DNA from: Cordilura impudica
Lineage: Eukaryota > Arthropoda > Insecta > Diptera > Scathophagidae
Assembly: GCA_963682025.1 (NCBI GenBank)
Contig: OY821521.1
Location: 197,419,526 to 197,483,525 of the forward strand
Length of the DNA: 64,000 nucleotides
Direction: 5' to 3'
Of the stretch, positions 1-11,724 are shown piece by piece. Under the pieces are notes generated by a model, which was given only the letters and a program-made list of their open reading frames with translations, had not been told where the DNA came from and made no database searches. Within the stretch, counting starts at the first letter, position 1; every line of letters begins with the position of its first letter. The position numbers and the translations under genes were made by a program.

Positions 1-2080
1 TGGAGACTGTGGGGAACACCTATTCGTCTTGTGTTATCACAAAGTACTAAGTGTGCTAATAGCAGCCACTTTTAACCTATGATTAGGCTCTGACCATTTT
101 TTGATCCAATAACTTTTACCAAAATTTGTCTCAGAACGAATACAACTTTCTAAATTTTTTGAATCTGTTCAAGGCCAAAGCTGACAACAGACCAATATAA
201 ATGAGGCCACATCAATTAACGGTATAAAATAAAAACTTATACTCGCATATTAAATGGACGGATAATAATAAGGATTTTGGATTTCCTGAGGCCATGAAAA
301 CGTTAAAAAAAGTAAATAAATAAATTGGAAGAAATTGACAGGCATTTTTGTTTAAAGACTTCTGCTTGAAATTTTGACCAATCAACTTGAATATGGACTA
401 GTTACAAAACCAAGACTACTACTACTACTACTACTCTAGCCATTATTTGCATTTTTAACTTTTGTTCGTTTTACAGCAGTTGCTTTTTTGTTCTTGTTTC
501 ATATTTTCTTGTCTATATTTTGGCCACTGATACATTTTCAATTTCAAATAACACAAAATAAGGATAATGACCATATACGCATACATCCTGTGTATGTGTA
601 TGGCTGTGTATGAGAGCTGTGCTGTAGTCATCGTCTTCGTCGTTGTCGTCGTTACGTTTGTTGTTGTTACGAACAATACTAAATACAAGTATATACAACA
701 ACTGAGCTTATTTGAGTGTATGTATGTGTGAGTGTGTGTGTGAGTGTGTATGTGTGTGTGTATGTGTATTTGTTTATCTGCTATTCCTTTTGCTGCCTTT
801 TCATCGATGAACATACTCCTCTGAAATGAGCTAAATGGTTGCGACGCTAGGATTTGACGTTTTAGTTTACTCTTAGATCTCAGGCACGTAGCCTCGCTAC
901 ACGTAACGCATAAAAAAATTATTATTTTTGTCTCTCAAACGTGTGTCTCGTTTAATAATTTACCTATTATAGTGCGCATTTTTAGATACATCTTGTAATT
1001 TTTTCCTACAAAAAACCACTCACTATAACACTTATACCCAGAAGGATTATTAAGGATATTTACAAATGTTGCAGGACAACATTTAAATGAAACAACGAAG
1101 AAAAAGAAAAAACTAAACCAAAGATAAATGAAACACATTTAAAAAAATATAAAAAAAAAATCAACACCAATTTTGTTTAAAAATTTGAAAAAAATGCAAT
1201 AATTGAGAAAAATTTTTATATATTTTTTTACATCACACAAAAGAAACAAAAAAATAATAAGTCTTTTCCAAGTCTTGTGCAATAGAGTATAAAACAAAGC
1301 AAGAAAAAAAAACCGAAAACCTCGCCCACTTTCCAAACGCCTAAATATCATAAATGATTTTTAAAAAAGAACATGGCAAACTTTTCAAGTGCATTTCTGA
1401 AAAATTTTAAATCGTAATGATGTTGCTGAGATATCAAGTTGAAGTGCTGAAATAAATTAAACCAAATTAATTAAAACAAAAAGAAAAATGTGCAATATAA
1501 GTATATCAACTGATGCTGTATTGAATATTTAAAACTACAACAACAAAAACTATCAATTTGCTCATTTAAACACTCTTTTTTTGAGAAAGGATACAATTTT
1601 CTAATGCTAATCAAGTAGTGAGTTTTAAATTTTTGTTACTTTTTTTTGCTATTATGTATATATTCTATTACTAACGGCTATTTTCTATCTACTATTGGCT
1701 ATTTTACTCTTACTCTCTGACTCGTTCGCTATTTCTGATTTAGGGTTGCCATCTTTTTGCTAATAATAACCAAGAAAAACAGTTTCTGTTACTTTTTATT
1801 AAAATAAAAATGTATAAGGGCATATTTTGAAACTTTTTTTAAACTTAATGCGATTAAACTTTTCCTTTTATTGTGAATTTGAATTCGAAAAAATCAATCT
1901 AATTTTCATATTTTAGTTTATAATTTAAAGAAGACATAAAAACACTATTTGTAAATTTGTAGACCGATTTTGAGGCCATATGCTGGGTCCACGCAGTCAT
2001 TGATTATTTTGAAACGAAATACAAATTATAAAAATATTCAAAATTTATAAAAAAAAAAAAAAAAATTTAACCATTTAACC
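1..2080. other. AT-rich intergenic DNA with microsatellites
   Basis: No gene can be supported here. Visible are a short ACT trinucleotide run near 415-435, a TG-rich microsatellite near 718-770, and long A- and T-rich stretches. The longest open frame (minus strand, 455-814) is rich in His, Thr and Ile because it reads through the TG microsatellite, so it is not counted as a gene. Confidence 0.6.
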
Positions 2081-2084
2081 TGAG

Positions 2085-2540
2085 AACGATAGTGATCACT
2101 ATTTGTTTCATAATATGAAATTTAAATTAATTTCAAATTTTGTTAAAGAAAATATGTAGAATATGTTTTTTTAATGAATTGATAAAATATAGTTCAAAGA
2201 CTAAATCGAACAAAAATTTTTTTTAAAACCAAATTAAAAAAAAATATTTTTAATTTTAAGGAAAATTTTCTGAAATTGTTACGAGAAGCAATAGCTCCAC
2301 TGACTTTAAAAAATTGTATAATATCAAATATGAATTAATTGCAAATTTTGTTAAAGAAAATTTCAAAATGTTTTTTTTTTTCAATGAGTTAATAAAATAT
2401 AGATAGCTCAAGGATTGAATGAAACGAAAAAAAAATATTTTTAAATATTTTTAACTTTAAGGAAAGTTTTGCAAAAAGGCTCAGAAAAGAAATAGCTCCA
2501 TAGACCTTAAAAAATCATAGTTAAAAAAATTTTTTTCGTT
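2085..2540. repeat. Two diverged direct repeats, period about 230 bp
   Basis: Two similar blocks follow each other. Each contains a core like attgcaaattttgttaaaga (near 2130 and 2340), then a T-run and a block ending in an aatagctcca motif (near 2290 and 2490). They look like an old tandem duplication of non-coding DNA. Confidence 0.5.
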
Positions 2541-2852
2541 TCAGGCCGAATTTTTGGTATGTCAGTTAAACTTAGTTTATAAAAACTTGCATTTTTAAAC
2601 ACTAATCACTTTCAAAAAATTTAACTCAAGCGTTAGAAATCTTAGGTTTATTTAAAATAAGTTTGACTGACATGCCAAAAACTCGGTCCTATAACTTAAA
2701 ACTACACATTTGACCGCCTAAAAACTTAAGTAAAATCAAATTAAGCTTAGTTGAATAATTAAAAACTCGGTCTTAAATCTTTAAACTATAGTTTATTAAT
2801 TAATTAAAAAATATATATTTTTTGCAATTTTCTTTAAAGAACAAATAATAAA

Positions 2853-3377
2853 ATCTAGACCGACTATACAATTCTCTATACCATGCGTTTAGAGAGGGGG
2901 TCTCAGGTCCAACTAATTGGATATAGAAAATAAGGATAAACTTAATTTGAGTGACATTGTTAATATTTTTTTGCCTGAAGATCGGGAAGCAGCTAATGAC
3001 TAAGAATTGTCCTATAGGGTTTATTTTTGGACTAATGATTAATGGATATAATAAACATACACAAACCCAATTTAATCGAGATATATGATAATTTGGATAT
3101 TATGTCTGAACGTGAACCGATTTTATCAATTTCAATAGCGTTCGTCCCATGGCCGATAGAAGCTTATATACCAAATTTCATCGAAATATATTCATATTGC
3201 GTAGTTGGATTACAAGGTTTACATGGACACACAGACGGGCGGATGGCCGGACATCGTAAAATCGACTCAGAAAGTGAATCTGAGTCGATCGGACTAATAA
3301 AATTTGGGCCTAGGTCAAATATTTTTGGTAGTAACATATATCAGTACAAAGTCATTATACCCTGACCACATAGTGGT
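2853..3377 (+). repeat. Dispersed hairpin-ended repeat, copy A (shortened)
   Basis: First of seven copies of one dispersed family in this window. In this orientation it starts with a degraded form of the GTCGGTCTAGACCGAC palindrome (ctagaccgac) and ends with the ACCACATAGTGGT palindrome. Shared internal landmarks are an acagacgg run, a 'caaatttcatcgaaatata' segment and a 'caaagtcattata' segment just before the end. This copy lacks part of the middle. It is non-coding and probably a non-autonomous mobile element of unknown class. Confidence 0.65.
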
Positions 3378-3824
3378 CAATTCAATTCAGTTAATACAAA
3401 TTTGGTGTTATACAAATTTGTGGGTTCTATTCGCCTTCTTATAAAATGGTGGCAGCGATATTCTAACAAATAAATAAATAAATTATATCTATATAATTAT
3501 ATTCAAGTAGAATGCAATCAGTTAAAAACAATAGATATAATAAACTTTAAAATATTGAAAAATTTGTATATTATGTAATTTGTTTAATGTTTAAAGTCTG
3601 TGGGGACCCTGAGCATGAACTCTGATTGGTCAAAAATTTCACATATAATTTTTATACATATATTTGCATAAATCCCACTTAAAGTCGAAGTGAAATTGGA
3701 GCAATTGCTATGTCGCTCTATCTTAACAAACAAACATCAGACTTTGGTAGTCTTTTATGCTCAATTTTTCTCTAACTGAGATAAAGTAAAGTTATTCTCA
3801 ATATTTAATTATGAAAAATAAAAA

Positions 3825-4190
3825 TATAATTTCGTTAACGTTAAAAACATCAGATATTTTGCATTTTCTGTTCAAAAACGAAAGCTAATGATTTTGACAA
3901 TTAATTGTATTAATTTTTCATTTGCCACATGTTTTTATATAAAATTTTAATTTTTTAATTAAGTTTTATAGAAACATTTGATGGAATTACTTAATGGAAA
4001 GATTAATTATATTTATTAAAAATTGACGGAATTATGTATTACAGAATTTTAAAAATTAAAAATTTGAAAATTTCACTTTAACGAATTCGACGATTAGACA
4101 CCAGATATTTTTACACATTCTGTGCCAAAACGAAGACTGAACATTTTGACAATAAATTGTATTAATTTTTCGTTTGTCAATTGTTATTTC
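3825..4190. repeat. Diverged direct repeat
   Basis: Two related segments near 3830-3935 and 4075-4185 share, in order, a 'catcagatatttt' or 'caccagatatttt' piece, a 'caaaacga' piece and a 'ttgtattaatttttc' piece. The spacing is about 250 bp. There is no coding signal. Confidence 0.45.
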
Positions 4191-4199
4191 ATAAGTTTT

Positions 4200-5029
4200 A
4201 GTGGTTTTAGTGAAAAGTTGGCACCCCTGCATTACTCTCTCTCTCTCTCTTTCTCTCTATTTTTCTTTGGTTAATCTTAATATAGTCCTTATTTGCTCAT
4301 ATTTATTTAAACTATTCATTACATATAATTTTTGCATTGTTTTTCTTTCGTTATTTATTTCTACTCTCTCTCTTTCTCTCTTTTAATAAACCGTATGCGA
4401 ATTATATTTTTTGTTATATCCTCTCCTTCATTTATTTGTATACACATACATACATACATACATGAATATGTAATTTTTAAAGTTTTATTTTATAAACGAC
4501 CGGGTGGTTGGGTACAGTTTTCTGCGTAGCGAATTATCCTTAAAAAAAAATTTATTTGCGTATGTACATCAATTTTGAGTGCGTGTGTGTGTGTGCGTAT
4601 ATTTTTGTATCTATTATTTAACGTATTTAACGGTTACCAAAAAGAAAATGTCCTCCATTTGCTGTTGGATTTTTCTTCTTCATTAGTGATGATAAGTACA
4701 TATGTACAGGTTTTTTTCGTAAAACTTTTACTTCGTTTTAAAATGATTCATAGACTTTTGTTTGGAAAAACTTTTATGAATTATTAATTTGTTTTAAAAC
4801 TAATTTAGACGTTTTTGTATTGCATTTTTGAAGGCTTTCTGTTATAAATGTGTGAATTTTTTGAGGCTCATGATTTTCCTTGACTTTAAGGATATTTCAA
4901 AATGTTGATGGCTCTTTCGTTACGGGTTATAAGAAAATTAAAAGGATCTGTTTGTTTTTTTTTTTTTTACTACTGTCTGTTGTAGGAATAATGTTTTTAT
5001 TCAATATTTCTTCCTACCAGTCATAATTT
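4200..5029. other. AT-rich spacer with CT microsatellites
   Basis: Contains short CT runs near 4231-4260 and 4363-4382 and a TACA run near 4442-4463. Open frames here are short, hydrophobic readings of T-rich DNA and are not credible genes. Confidence 0.5.
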
Positions 5030-6170
5030 TATAACCAATAGATAAATTACAGGAAGACACAAAAAAATTGTTCCTTGTTATATCATTAATTGTTTGAGAT
5101 TTTATCAGAGGACTCTTTTATATTTCATTATCTTCATAGGTATAAGAATAAAGTTTTCTTTGAAGCCCATTAATATCAAGGGTTTCATGACGATACGCCC
5201 AATTTTTTCCTATTCTGAGATATTTGCCACCTTTATAACATTTAACAAATTGAACGCAATGGCAAAATATTTTTAAATCAGTCGATACGCAATTTTAGCA
5301 TTTATTTCAACCAATAGATAAATTACCGGAAGACACAAAAAAGATTTTATATGTCAAAAAATTTTAAAAATGTTTTTTTTTTTTTTTTTGAGATATCAAC
5401 AAAATTTAACATTAAAGTTTTCTTTTGAGCTAATTGCAACGATGCCTTCATGCCAGAAGACGGGTGTATGGACAAGATTTTTCTATTCTCAAATATATTT
5501 GCAGCTTATAACATTTAACAATTGGAACGCACTGCCAAATTATATTCAAATCGTTCGATACGCCCTTGGCATTCTTTTAGCCAATAGATAAATTACCGGA
5601 AGACACAAAAAAGTTTTACTATATCTAAATATTTCCTTGTTATATCATTAATTCTTTGAGATATCGGCAATAATTTGTTCGATAGGGGGCTTTCGAATTT
5701 AATTATCTATAACATTAAAGTTTTCTTGGGAGCCAATTGTAACGAGGCCTTTATGTCAAAATTTTCCGATTCGAGATAGGTATGTAGCCAGCTTTATAAC
5801 ATTTAACAAATGGAACGCACTGGTAAAATATTTTTTAATCACTCGATACGCTCTTTTAGCATTTTTAACCAATAGATAAATTACCGGAAGACACAAAAAG
5901 TTTTAATATGTAAAAAAAAAAAAATTTTTTTTTTTCAAATATTAGAAAAAATTTACCGAGTGTCCTTCAAAATTTATTATCTATAACATTAAAGTTTTCT
6001 TTGTAGCCAATTATGTCTAAGGCTTCATAAAAGAAAGGCGTATCAATCAAATTTTCCGATTCTGAGATATATGCCAGTTTGTAACATATAACCAATGGAA
6101 CGCTATGGCAAAATATCTTCAAATCAATCGATATGCCCTCCTGGCATAAAGACCTCAATAAATTTTAATT
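5030..6170. repeat. Tandem array of about 280 bp units
   Basis: Four anchor copies of 'ccaatagataaattaccgg' followed by aagacacaaaaa lie near 5035, 5312, 5581 and 5870, a spacing of about 270-290 bp. Each unit also carries a version of 'cattaaagttttctttg' and a segment on aacgcactggcaaaatat. The units have diverged, so this is an old satellite-like array. No unit encodes a convincing protein. Confidence 0.75.
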
Positions 6171-6239
6171 TTCATTAAATTTCTCAAAGCTCAAGATTTT
6201 ATTGATGATTTTCAGTATTTAAAAAATGTTAAAAATGTA

Positions 6240-7330
6240 CTACGAGATACTAAAGGGTCCCGTCGAATTTTGCGTCTCCCCATCCTACATTTGATAATAG
6301 TTTCTGGCGTGTTTTTAAAATATTCTATCCATTTAAAGAACAATATTTTCGCAATGACGTTGCTAGTATTTCAACTCCACCTATCTTATATAATATATTA
6401 ATTTTTAATGGGATTTGCCATTTTTAATGGGATTTGGTACGATTCCATTTTTGCTTCGATTTCTTTGATTATAATGACTTAAAAAGTAGCACAAAGTTTC
6501 AAGGCCTTCACTATCAGATATTTGATGAAAATTGTTTACTTTGTATGGCTGGTTACACACCCAGTAATCTGATCCCGTCAAATTTCGGCCTGACTACTTG
6601 AATGCATAATATATGGATTCAAACAAACTTTCAAGGTTATTATTGTCATAGTATATGAATTTTTACCTTGTATGGGAAGTATCACACCCACTGATCCGAT
6701 CCGGCCCATTTTTAGCATGACTATTTAAAACCCTAATATATGGACTCACACACAATTTCAAGACTCTTGCTTTCTGGTGCTCTAGATATACAGTGAGTGA
6801 CAATATAATGGAAACTTTCAACAAAATTTCAGTCAGTACCAAAAAAAAAAATGGCTTTAAAGCACCGATGCATGGAGCCAATTAAATTGTTGATGATATT
6901 CATCGAAATATTTTTTTCCAATCTGAGGCTTTTAATGTCGTTGAGGTATATTGTGAACAGTAATCAGCTCTGGTACAGAAGTTCAAAAGTGTCCATTGTT
7001 TTGGCATCACTGAAAAAAAAAAACTTATTTTTAATTGTATTTTTTTGTAAAATATTTGTTATCTTTCGATAGAGAACATACCAAAGAGTGATTTCGCCGA
7101 AGAAAAAATACATAATTTTAGGACAACTTTTGTAATAGTTTCCAATGTATTGTCATGCACTATATGACTTTCGCTTCGCTATTCCTGGCCAATTTTTAGC
7201 TTGACTACACTCATTTATAATTTGTGAACTCACACAGAATTTGTAGATTCTCGCAATCATAATATTTGAATGGCAGGTGCTATGCCCTGTTCCCCGCTCC
7301 CGCTCATTAAAAAAACCCAAAAGAGCTCAA
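6240..7330. repeat. Repeat array like the 5' region of the Helitron at 30.2-33.4 kb
   Basis: Imperfect units of roughly 110-140 bp contain phrases such as 'ttgtatgggaagtatcacac' followed by ccactgatccgatccggcc, then a segment on 'tttcaagactc'. The same style of unit occurs at 32690-33140 inside the Helitron of this window, so I infer a related non-autonomous element. It is interrupted at 6791-7162 by a Tc1-type MITE. Confidence 0.5.
6791..7162. mobile_element. Tc1/mariner-type MITE, about 372 bp
   Basis: Both ends carry inverted repeats of about 25 bp. The left end begins CAGTGAGTGACAATATAATG and the right end reads as its near reverse complement (tgtattgtcatgcacta). The element lies between TA dinucleotides (6789-6790 and 7163-7164), the usual Tc1/mariner target duplication. 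Its interior has no usable transposase frame. It sits inside the repeat array at 6240-7330, so it is the younger insertion. Confidence 0.75.
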
Positions 7331-7421
7331 ACCGGACCTATGGTGGAGAAAATCTTAGCTCTGTAACTCCTTTACTTCCGAAGATCATACGTTACAAACG
7401 CACCAATGATATTATATATAA

Positions 7422-8000
7422 CAAATAAGAAAATTTTAGTCGGTCTAGACCGACTATATGATACCCTATACCATACCATGCTTTTAGAGACCCTATCTCT
7501 TAGGTCCAACTAATTAGATATAGAAAATAAGCATAAACCAAATTTGAGTGGCATTGTTATAAATTTTTTTGCCTTTGGATATGGAAAAAGTTCATATCGG
7601 ATGCCATATTTATATGGGGACTTGGTCGAAAAATGGACCGATCCCAACCATATTTGGTAAGGTCGCTTATTTTTTTGCAAAAACTGACAAACCAAATTTG
7701 GCCGAGATCTACATATATGATAATTTTTATATTATGTCAATTTAAGGGGTCATTTGTATGGGGACTAGGTCTGAACATGAACCGATTTTCACCAATTTCA
7801 ATAGTGATCATCCTATGACCGTTAGAAGCTTATACACTAAATTTCATCAAAATATATTCATATTTGCGACCTGTAGTTTGATTAGAAGTTTTACATGGGC
7901 ACACAGACGGACGGACGCCTCAGAAAGTGATTCTGAGTCAACTGGTATAAAAGGTAAAATATTTTTGGTAGTTGCAAACATCAGCACAAAGTCATTATAT
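7422..8000 (+). repeat. Dispersed hairpin-ended repeat, copy B
   Basis: Starts aacaaataag, followed by the intact palindrome GTCGGTCTAGACCGAC at about 7440-7455, and runs through the family's shared middle (acagacggacgg near 7900) to 'cagcacaaagtcattatat'. The terminal ACCACATAGTGGT palindrome of the complete copies is missing, so the far end is truncated. Confidence 0.7.
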
Positions 8001-8825
8001 AAAAATGGAGAACTTGCCTTAATTATTGTTTAAAATAAGATACAATTTCTTGAAAAGTTCTTCTGGTATTGTTATTTGAATAATGTACATAAATAATTGT
8101 TAAAAATTTCATAAATTGAAGCATTTTGGTTTGTGTTTCAACGAATTGTTCGCTCAAAAGATTTAGCTGTCTAATCCAAGGATTCCTCTTGATTTAAATG
8201 ATTTGTATTTGTTTTCATGCGAATTCTATTCTACCGTTTTTCAAATTTAAACATTTTGAATTTCTTTTTGCCTTAAAAAATACACAAATTTTTCATTTCT
8301 TTCTAAAAACACATACTACACCTTTTACACTATTTTATTTTGTTGTTGTTGTTATTCATCATCTCTAATCCCCTGTGTCTAACACAACAACATTTGATTG
8401 TTTGTCTAGCACTCTCTACTTTGAGCTAACAAAACAAAATAAAAACAACAAAAAAAGGTTTTTAAGGGACAGCTGTTCCTTAAGAGAGGCGTACATGTAA
8501 TAAAACCTTAATACTTAAAAAGAAACAGCTGCCAAATGTTAAAATTACATGCTGTGTAAACGTATTTGATAAAGCCTTTCAGCAAATAGACACATATACC
8601 TGAGTATGATATTCTATTATAGACTATCTGTTATAGAAAAATTGCAGAAAAAGAAATAATTCGTTTGGTATACATACTTACATACTACATAATTAAAATT
8701 ACAGGTTTTTAAATTTGCCATTTTTTCCGTTTTCTTAATTACAGATAAAATATAAAAAAAATAAATAAAAACCGCAAAATAATACGTTTTAGTTTTAAAA
8801 AATAAATCCAATTACATTGGAAAAT
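8001..8825 (+). promoter_or_regulatory. Upstream region and presumed 5' UTR of Kdm4B
   Basis: This is the gap before the Kdm4B start codon. Two CAGCTG E-box hexamers lie near 8470 and 8526. The last 200 bp are AT-rich and could be 5' UTR. I cannot place the transcription start and see no clear TATA box and initiator pair. Calling this regulatory is inference from position only. Confidence 0.3.
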
Positions 8826-9257
8826 ATGTCTGCAACAGACTTAGCTCGAATTATGGTGTTTCGACCCACCTGGGAGGAATTTAAAGATTTTCCCAAATAT
8901 GTGGCTTATATGGAATCTCAAGGTGCCCATAAGGCTGGCTTAGCTAAAGTTGTGCCGCCACCCGAATGGGTGCCACGTAGATCTGGCTACGAAGATTTAG
9001 ATGCTTTAAAAATAACAATACCGGCACCCATATGTCAAGTGGTTACCGGTAAGCAGGGTCTTTATCAACAGATTAATATACAGAAGAAACCATTAACGGT
9101 TAAACAGTTTGCCGAATTGGCTAGCACAGAACGTTATCAGACGCCCAAGCATTTTGACTATGAAGACTTAGAAAGAAAATATTGGAAAAATATCACATAT
9201 GTAGCGCCTATATATGGGGCCGATGTTAGTGGGAGTGTAACAGATCCAGATCAAAAT
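8826..9257 (+). CDS. Kdm4B: Kdm4B exon 1 (JmjN)
   Basis: Starts at the ATG at 8826. The open frame extends slightly upstream to a TTG, but the ATG gives the expected short leader before [18 protein letters not shown], the JmjN signature. It ends at AAT|gtaagt, phase 0, after residue 144. Confidence 0.93.
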
Positions 9258-11724
9258 GTAAGTTTTGAAAAGAAATTACCACAACGAAGAAGGGGGGTTT
9301 GAAAACTGTATTATAAGGTATTTTTTATATATAAAAGGTACTTTTTTTATATAAAAGGTACTTTTTTATATAAAAGGTGCTTTTTTAAATAAAACGTACT
9401 TTTTTATATAAAAGGTAATTTTTTATATTAAATGTGCTCTTTTTAATAATAGGTACTTTTTTTAATAAAAGGCAACTTTTTAAATAAAATGTACTTTTTA
9501 ATATAAAAGGTTCTTTTGTATATTAAATGTACTTTTTTTGAATAAAAGGTACTTTTTCATATAAAAGGTACTTTTTTACATAAAAGGTACTTTTTTAATA
9601 AAAGGTACTTTTTCAATAAAAGGTGCTTTTTTACACAAAAATTACTTTTTCAAATAAAAGGTACATTTTTATATAAAAGGTACTTTTTTATATAAAAGGT
9701 ACTTTTTTATATAAAAGGTACTTTTTTATATAAAAGGTACTTTTTCATATTAAAGGTATCTTTTTTATATAAAAAGTATTTTTTTTTTATATAAAAGGTA
9801 TTTTTTAATTTCGAAAAAGAAAACTAAAAATAAATAGAAAATAAACCTCTGATATTTTTCAAGCTCAATTTCTTTGAAAAACGCGCTTGTGTTCGTTCAT
9901 AATTTAACACATTTCCGATTTATTATATTCCCCAGAGTTGGAATATAAATCATTTGGGTACCATACTTGATTTTGTGAATGAAGATTATGGTATACAAAT
10001 TGATGGAGTCAATACGGCCTATTTATATTTCGGCATGTGGAAGACAACATTTGCCTGGCATACAGAAGATATGGATTTATATTCAATTAATTATTTGCAC
10101 TTTGGTGCTCCAAAAACATGGTATGCTGTACCGCCAGAATATGGTCGCAAATTAGAAAAAGTAGCCAATCAGTATTTTCCAGCCAGTTATAAAAACTGCA
10201 ATGCCTATTTAAGACATAAAATGACTTTAATTAGTCCACAGATCCTCAAACAGCACGATGTGCCCGTGAATAAGGTGAGCGAAATGACAACGGGACCAAG
10301 TTTAATGATATAGCATTTGACTTACTTTTGATCTGTATATTAATGTGATTTGTAGATTACTCAGGAATCGGGTGAAATAATGATAACGTTTCCCTTTGGT
10401 TATCATGCGGGCTTCAATCATGGCTTCAATTGTGCCGAATCCACAAATTTTGCCATGGAACGTTGGATTGAATATGGCAAACGAGCCGTACAATGTACCT
10501 GCAGGTAGCTTTTCTGTTTTTTGGACAAAATATTTCCCTTAGTTTGAAATTTATTAACAAATGACACACTAACTTTCGCTTAGCAATGATATGGTTAAAA
10601 TATCAATGGACACTTTTGTAAAACGTTTTCAACCTGAACGTTATCAAGCCTGGCTTGAAGGCACTGATTATGGCCTGCATCCGGAGGATCCGCCCACAGC
10701 CATAGTCCCTGCTCCGTTGCCCAGCCAATTGGATGTTATGTGCAATAAAAAGTATGCTACCGACTCTTTTGTCCGTCTCTCTCTTAATGTTAGCTAACTT
10801 TCTGTTTGTTTTTCTTTACCCCTTTTCATACGCCATGTACCCCTTAAGTAATGGGGGTGCTGTGGATCATTTGCCCTTAACTGTTTTATATAGAATGAAA
10901 AAACAATGCAATCCAACCAAAACGAAATCGTTCAAAGAACGAAATCCCGACTTGGATTTGGATGAGATACAGCAAAATCCCAATATACCCGATGATATAA
11001 AGGCCGTCTTGAAGGAAAGCGTTTTAACTTTGGAGGCCGAGGAAGAAGAGCCGGCTGTCGTTGGTAGCGATGATATCAATGAAATAAAAAAAACTTTACA
11101 AAGTCCAGCCGAACTTAAAACGAAAAAAGAACTTTTAGCTTATATAGATGATGGTACAGGTATATATATATATATATATAGGATAGATAGATAGGCTTGT
11201 CAGCTCGTGACAATGATGTTTGTTTTGTTTTTCCCTCCCCTCCCTTAAAACTAGATGAGGATGATGAAGAGGATCGTAATTTCAAAAGGCGTAAAAATAA
11301 ACGCAAAACAGATGCTGAATACGATGATGATTGGTTGGCGAGCAAACGTCGCACTAATTCACGTAACAGCACTAAGGGTCGTAGTCCTCGCGGTAAGGAC
11401 AAATCCAAAGATGATCGTTCCATATCACCAGCTTCATCGACATCATCGTCGGCCACAACAAAGGGCGGCGGCGGCGGCAGCCGTAGCAATAGAACAAATT
11501 CAAAAACCGTAAAAACTGTTTCGAAAAGTCCACGCAAAACTCCAGTTAGAAAAAAGAGAAACGACGAGCACAATTCTTCAACTTCAAATAGTCCCACACC
11601 AAATTTGGCAACAGCAGCAGCATCAATAGCAGCTACATCAGCACCAACTGCAGCAGCTTCAACAGCAACATCAACAACTGGTAATGGCGGTGGAGGTGAG
11701 AGCTTTACGGCTTTCAATGTGTGA
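8826..11724 (+). CDS. Kdm4B: Kdm4B: JmjC histone lysine demethylase, six-exon core (gene span)
   Basis: Exons 8826-9257, 9936-10274, 10356-10504, 10584-10751, 10894-11159 and 11255-11724 join in frame to a protein of about 607 aa. JmjN lies at residues 9-50 and JmjC at about 145-310. The Fe(II) ligands of the family are present: His186 and Glu188 in WHTED, and His274 in GYHAGFNHG. The structural zinc ligands are also kept (Cys and His in NCNAYLRHK, and the CTC pair across exons 3-4). KDM4 enzymes remove methyl groups from histone H3 Lys9 and Lys36 using 2-oxoglutarate and oxygen in the nucleus. As in the fly Kdm4 proteins, and unlike mammalian KDM4A-C, no PHD or Tudor domain follows. The tail is acidic, then Lys/Arg- and Ser-rich. 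Kdm4B rather than Kdm4A is inferred from the long charged tail. An internal donor in exon 6 permits a much longer form. Confidence 0.9.
9258..9935 (+). repeat. Kdm4B intron 1 with an 18-20 bp minisatellite
   Basis: From about 9310 to 9810 the intron is a tandem array of roughly 25 copies of a unit close to aaaaggtacttttttatat, varying by 1-3 bases and in T-run length. The intron ends at tattccccag. It has no coding potential. Confidence 0.9.
9936..10274 (+). CDS. Kdm4B: Kdm4B exon 2 (JmjC, first half)
   Basis: Begins [14 protein letters not shown] after the acceptor cccc-ag and ends NK|gtgagc, phase 0 (113 codons). It carries the 2-oxoglutarate and iron site segment [18 protein letters not shown] and the [14 protein letters not shown] segment conserved across KDM4. 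The acceptor at 9935 was preferred because it restores the family's WNINRLGT-type sequence. Confidence 0.93.
10356..10504 (+). CDS. Kdm4B: Kdm4B exon 3 (JmjC, second half)
   Basis: Encodes [20 protein letters not shown] and onward, with the third iron ligand (His274) and the downstream [13 protein letters not shown] segment. It ends in the zinc-binding CTC at gcag|gtagct, phase 2. Confidence 0.92.
10584..10751 (+). CDS. Kdm4B: Kdm4B exon 4 (end of the catalytic core)
   Basis: Joins as [19 protein letters not shown], then [19 protein letters not shown], the usual end of the KDM4 catalytic core. The donor is AAAAA|gtatgc, phase 2. Without the splice, translation would read on only to a stop near 10797. 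Confidence 0.9.
10894..11159 (+). CDS. Kdm4B: Kdm4B exon 5 (acidic linker)
   Basis: Encodes a charged linker ([20 protein letters not shown], then an EAEEEEP stretch). It ends ACAG|gtatat, phase 1, directly followed by a TA microsatellite in the short intron (11160-11254). Confidence 0.88.
11255..11724 (+). CDS. Kdm4B: Kdm4B exon 6 with two possible ends
   Basis: Begins [20 protein letters not shown] after ctag and continues as a Lys/Arg-rich, then Ser/Thr/Ala-rich, low-complexity tail with a five-glycine run. Read through, it stops with TGA at 11722-11724 after SFTAFNV. Two in-frame donors precede the stop, gtaatg at 11681 and gtgaga at 11696, both phase 1. Either joins the exon at 16746 in frame. 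I therefore infer a short form (stop used) and a long form (donor used). Confidence 0.85.

Noticed and set aside
455..814. Minus-strand 119-codon frame with many His-Thr pairs
   Set aside because: It reads through the TG microsatellite near 718-770, with no conserved motif.
11115..11717. 200-codon minus-strand frame opposite Kdm4B exon 6
   Set aside because: It is antisense to a well-supported exon. The Ala/Val/Leu/Ser-rich content is the mirror of the coding-strand Ser/Thr/Ala/Lys codons, and it lacks its own splice or start context.
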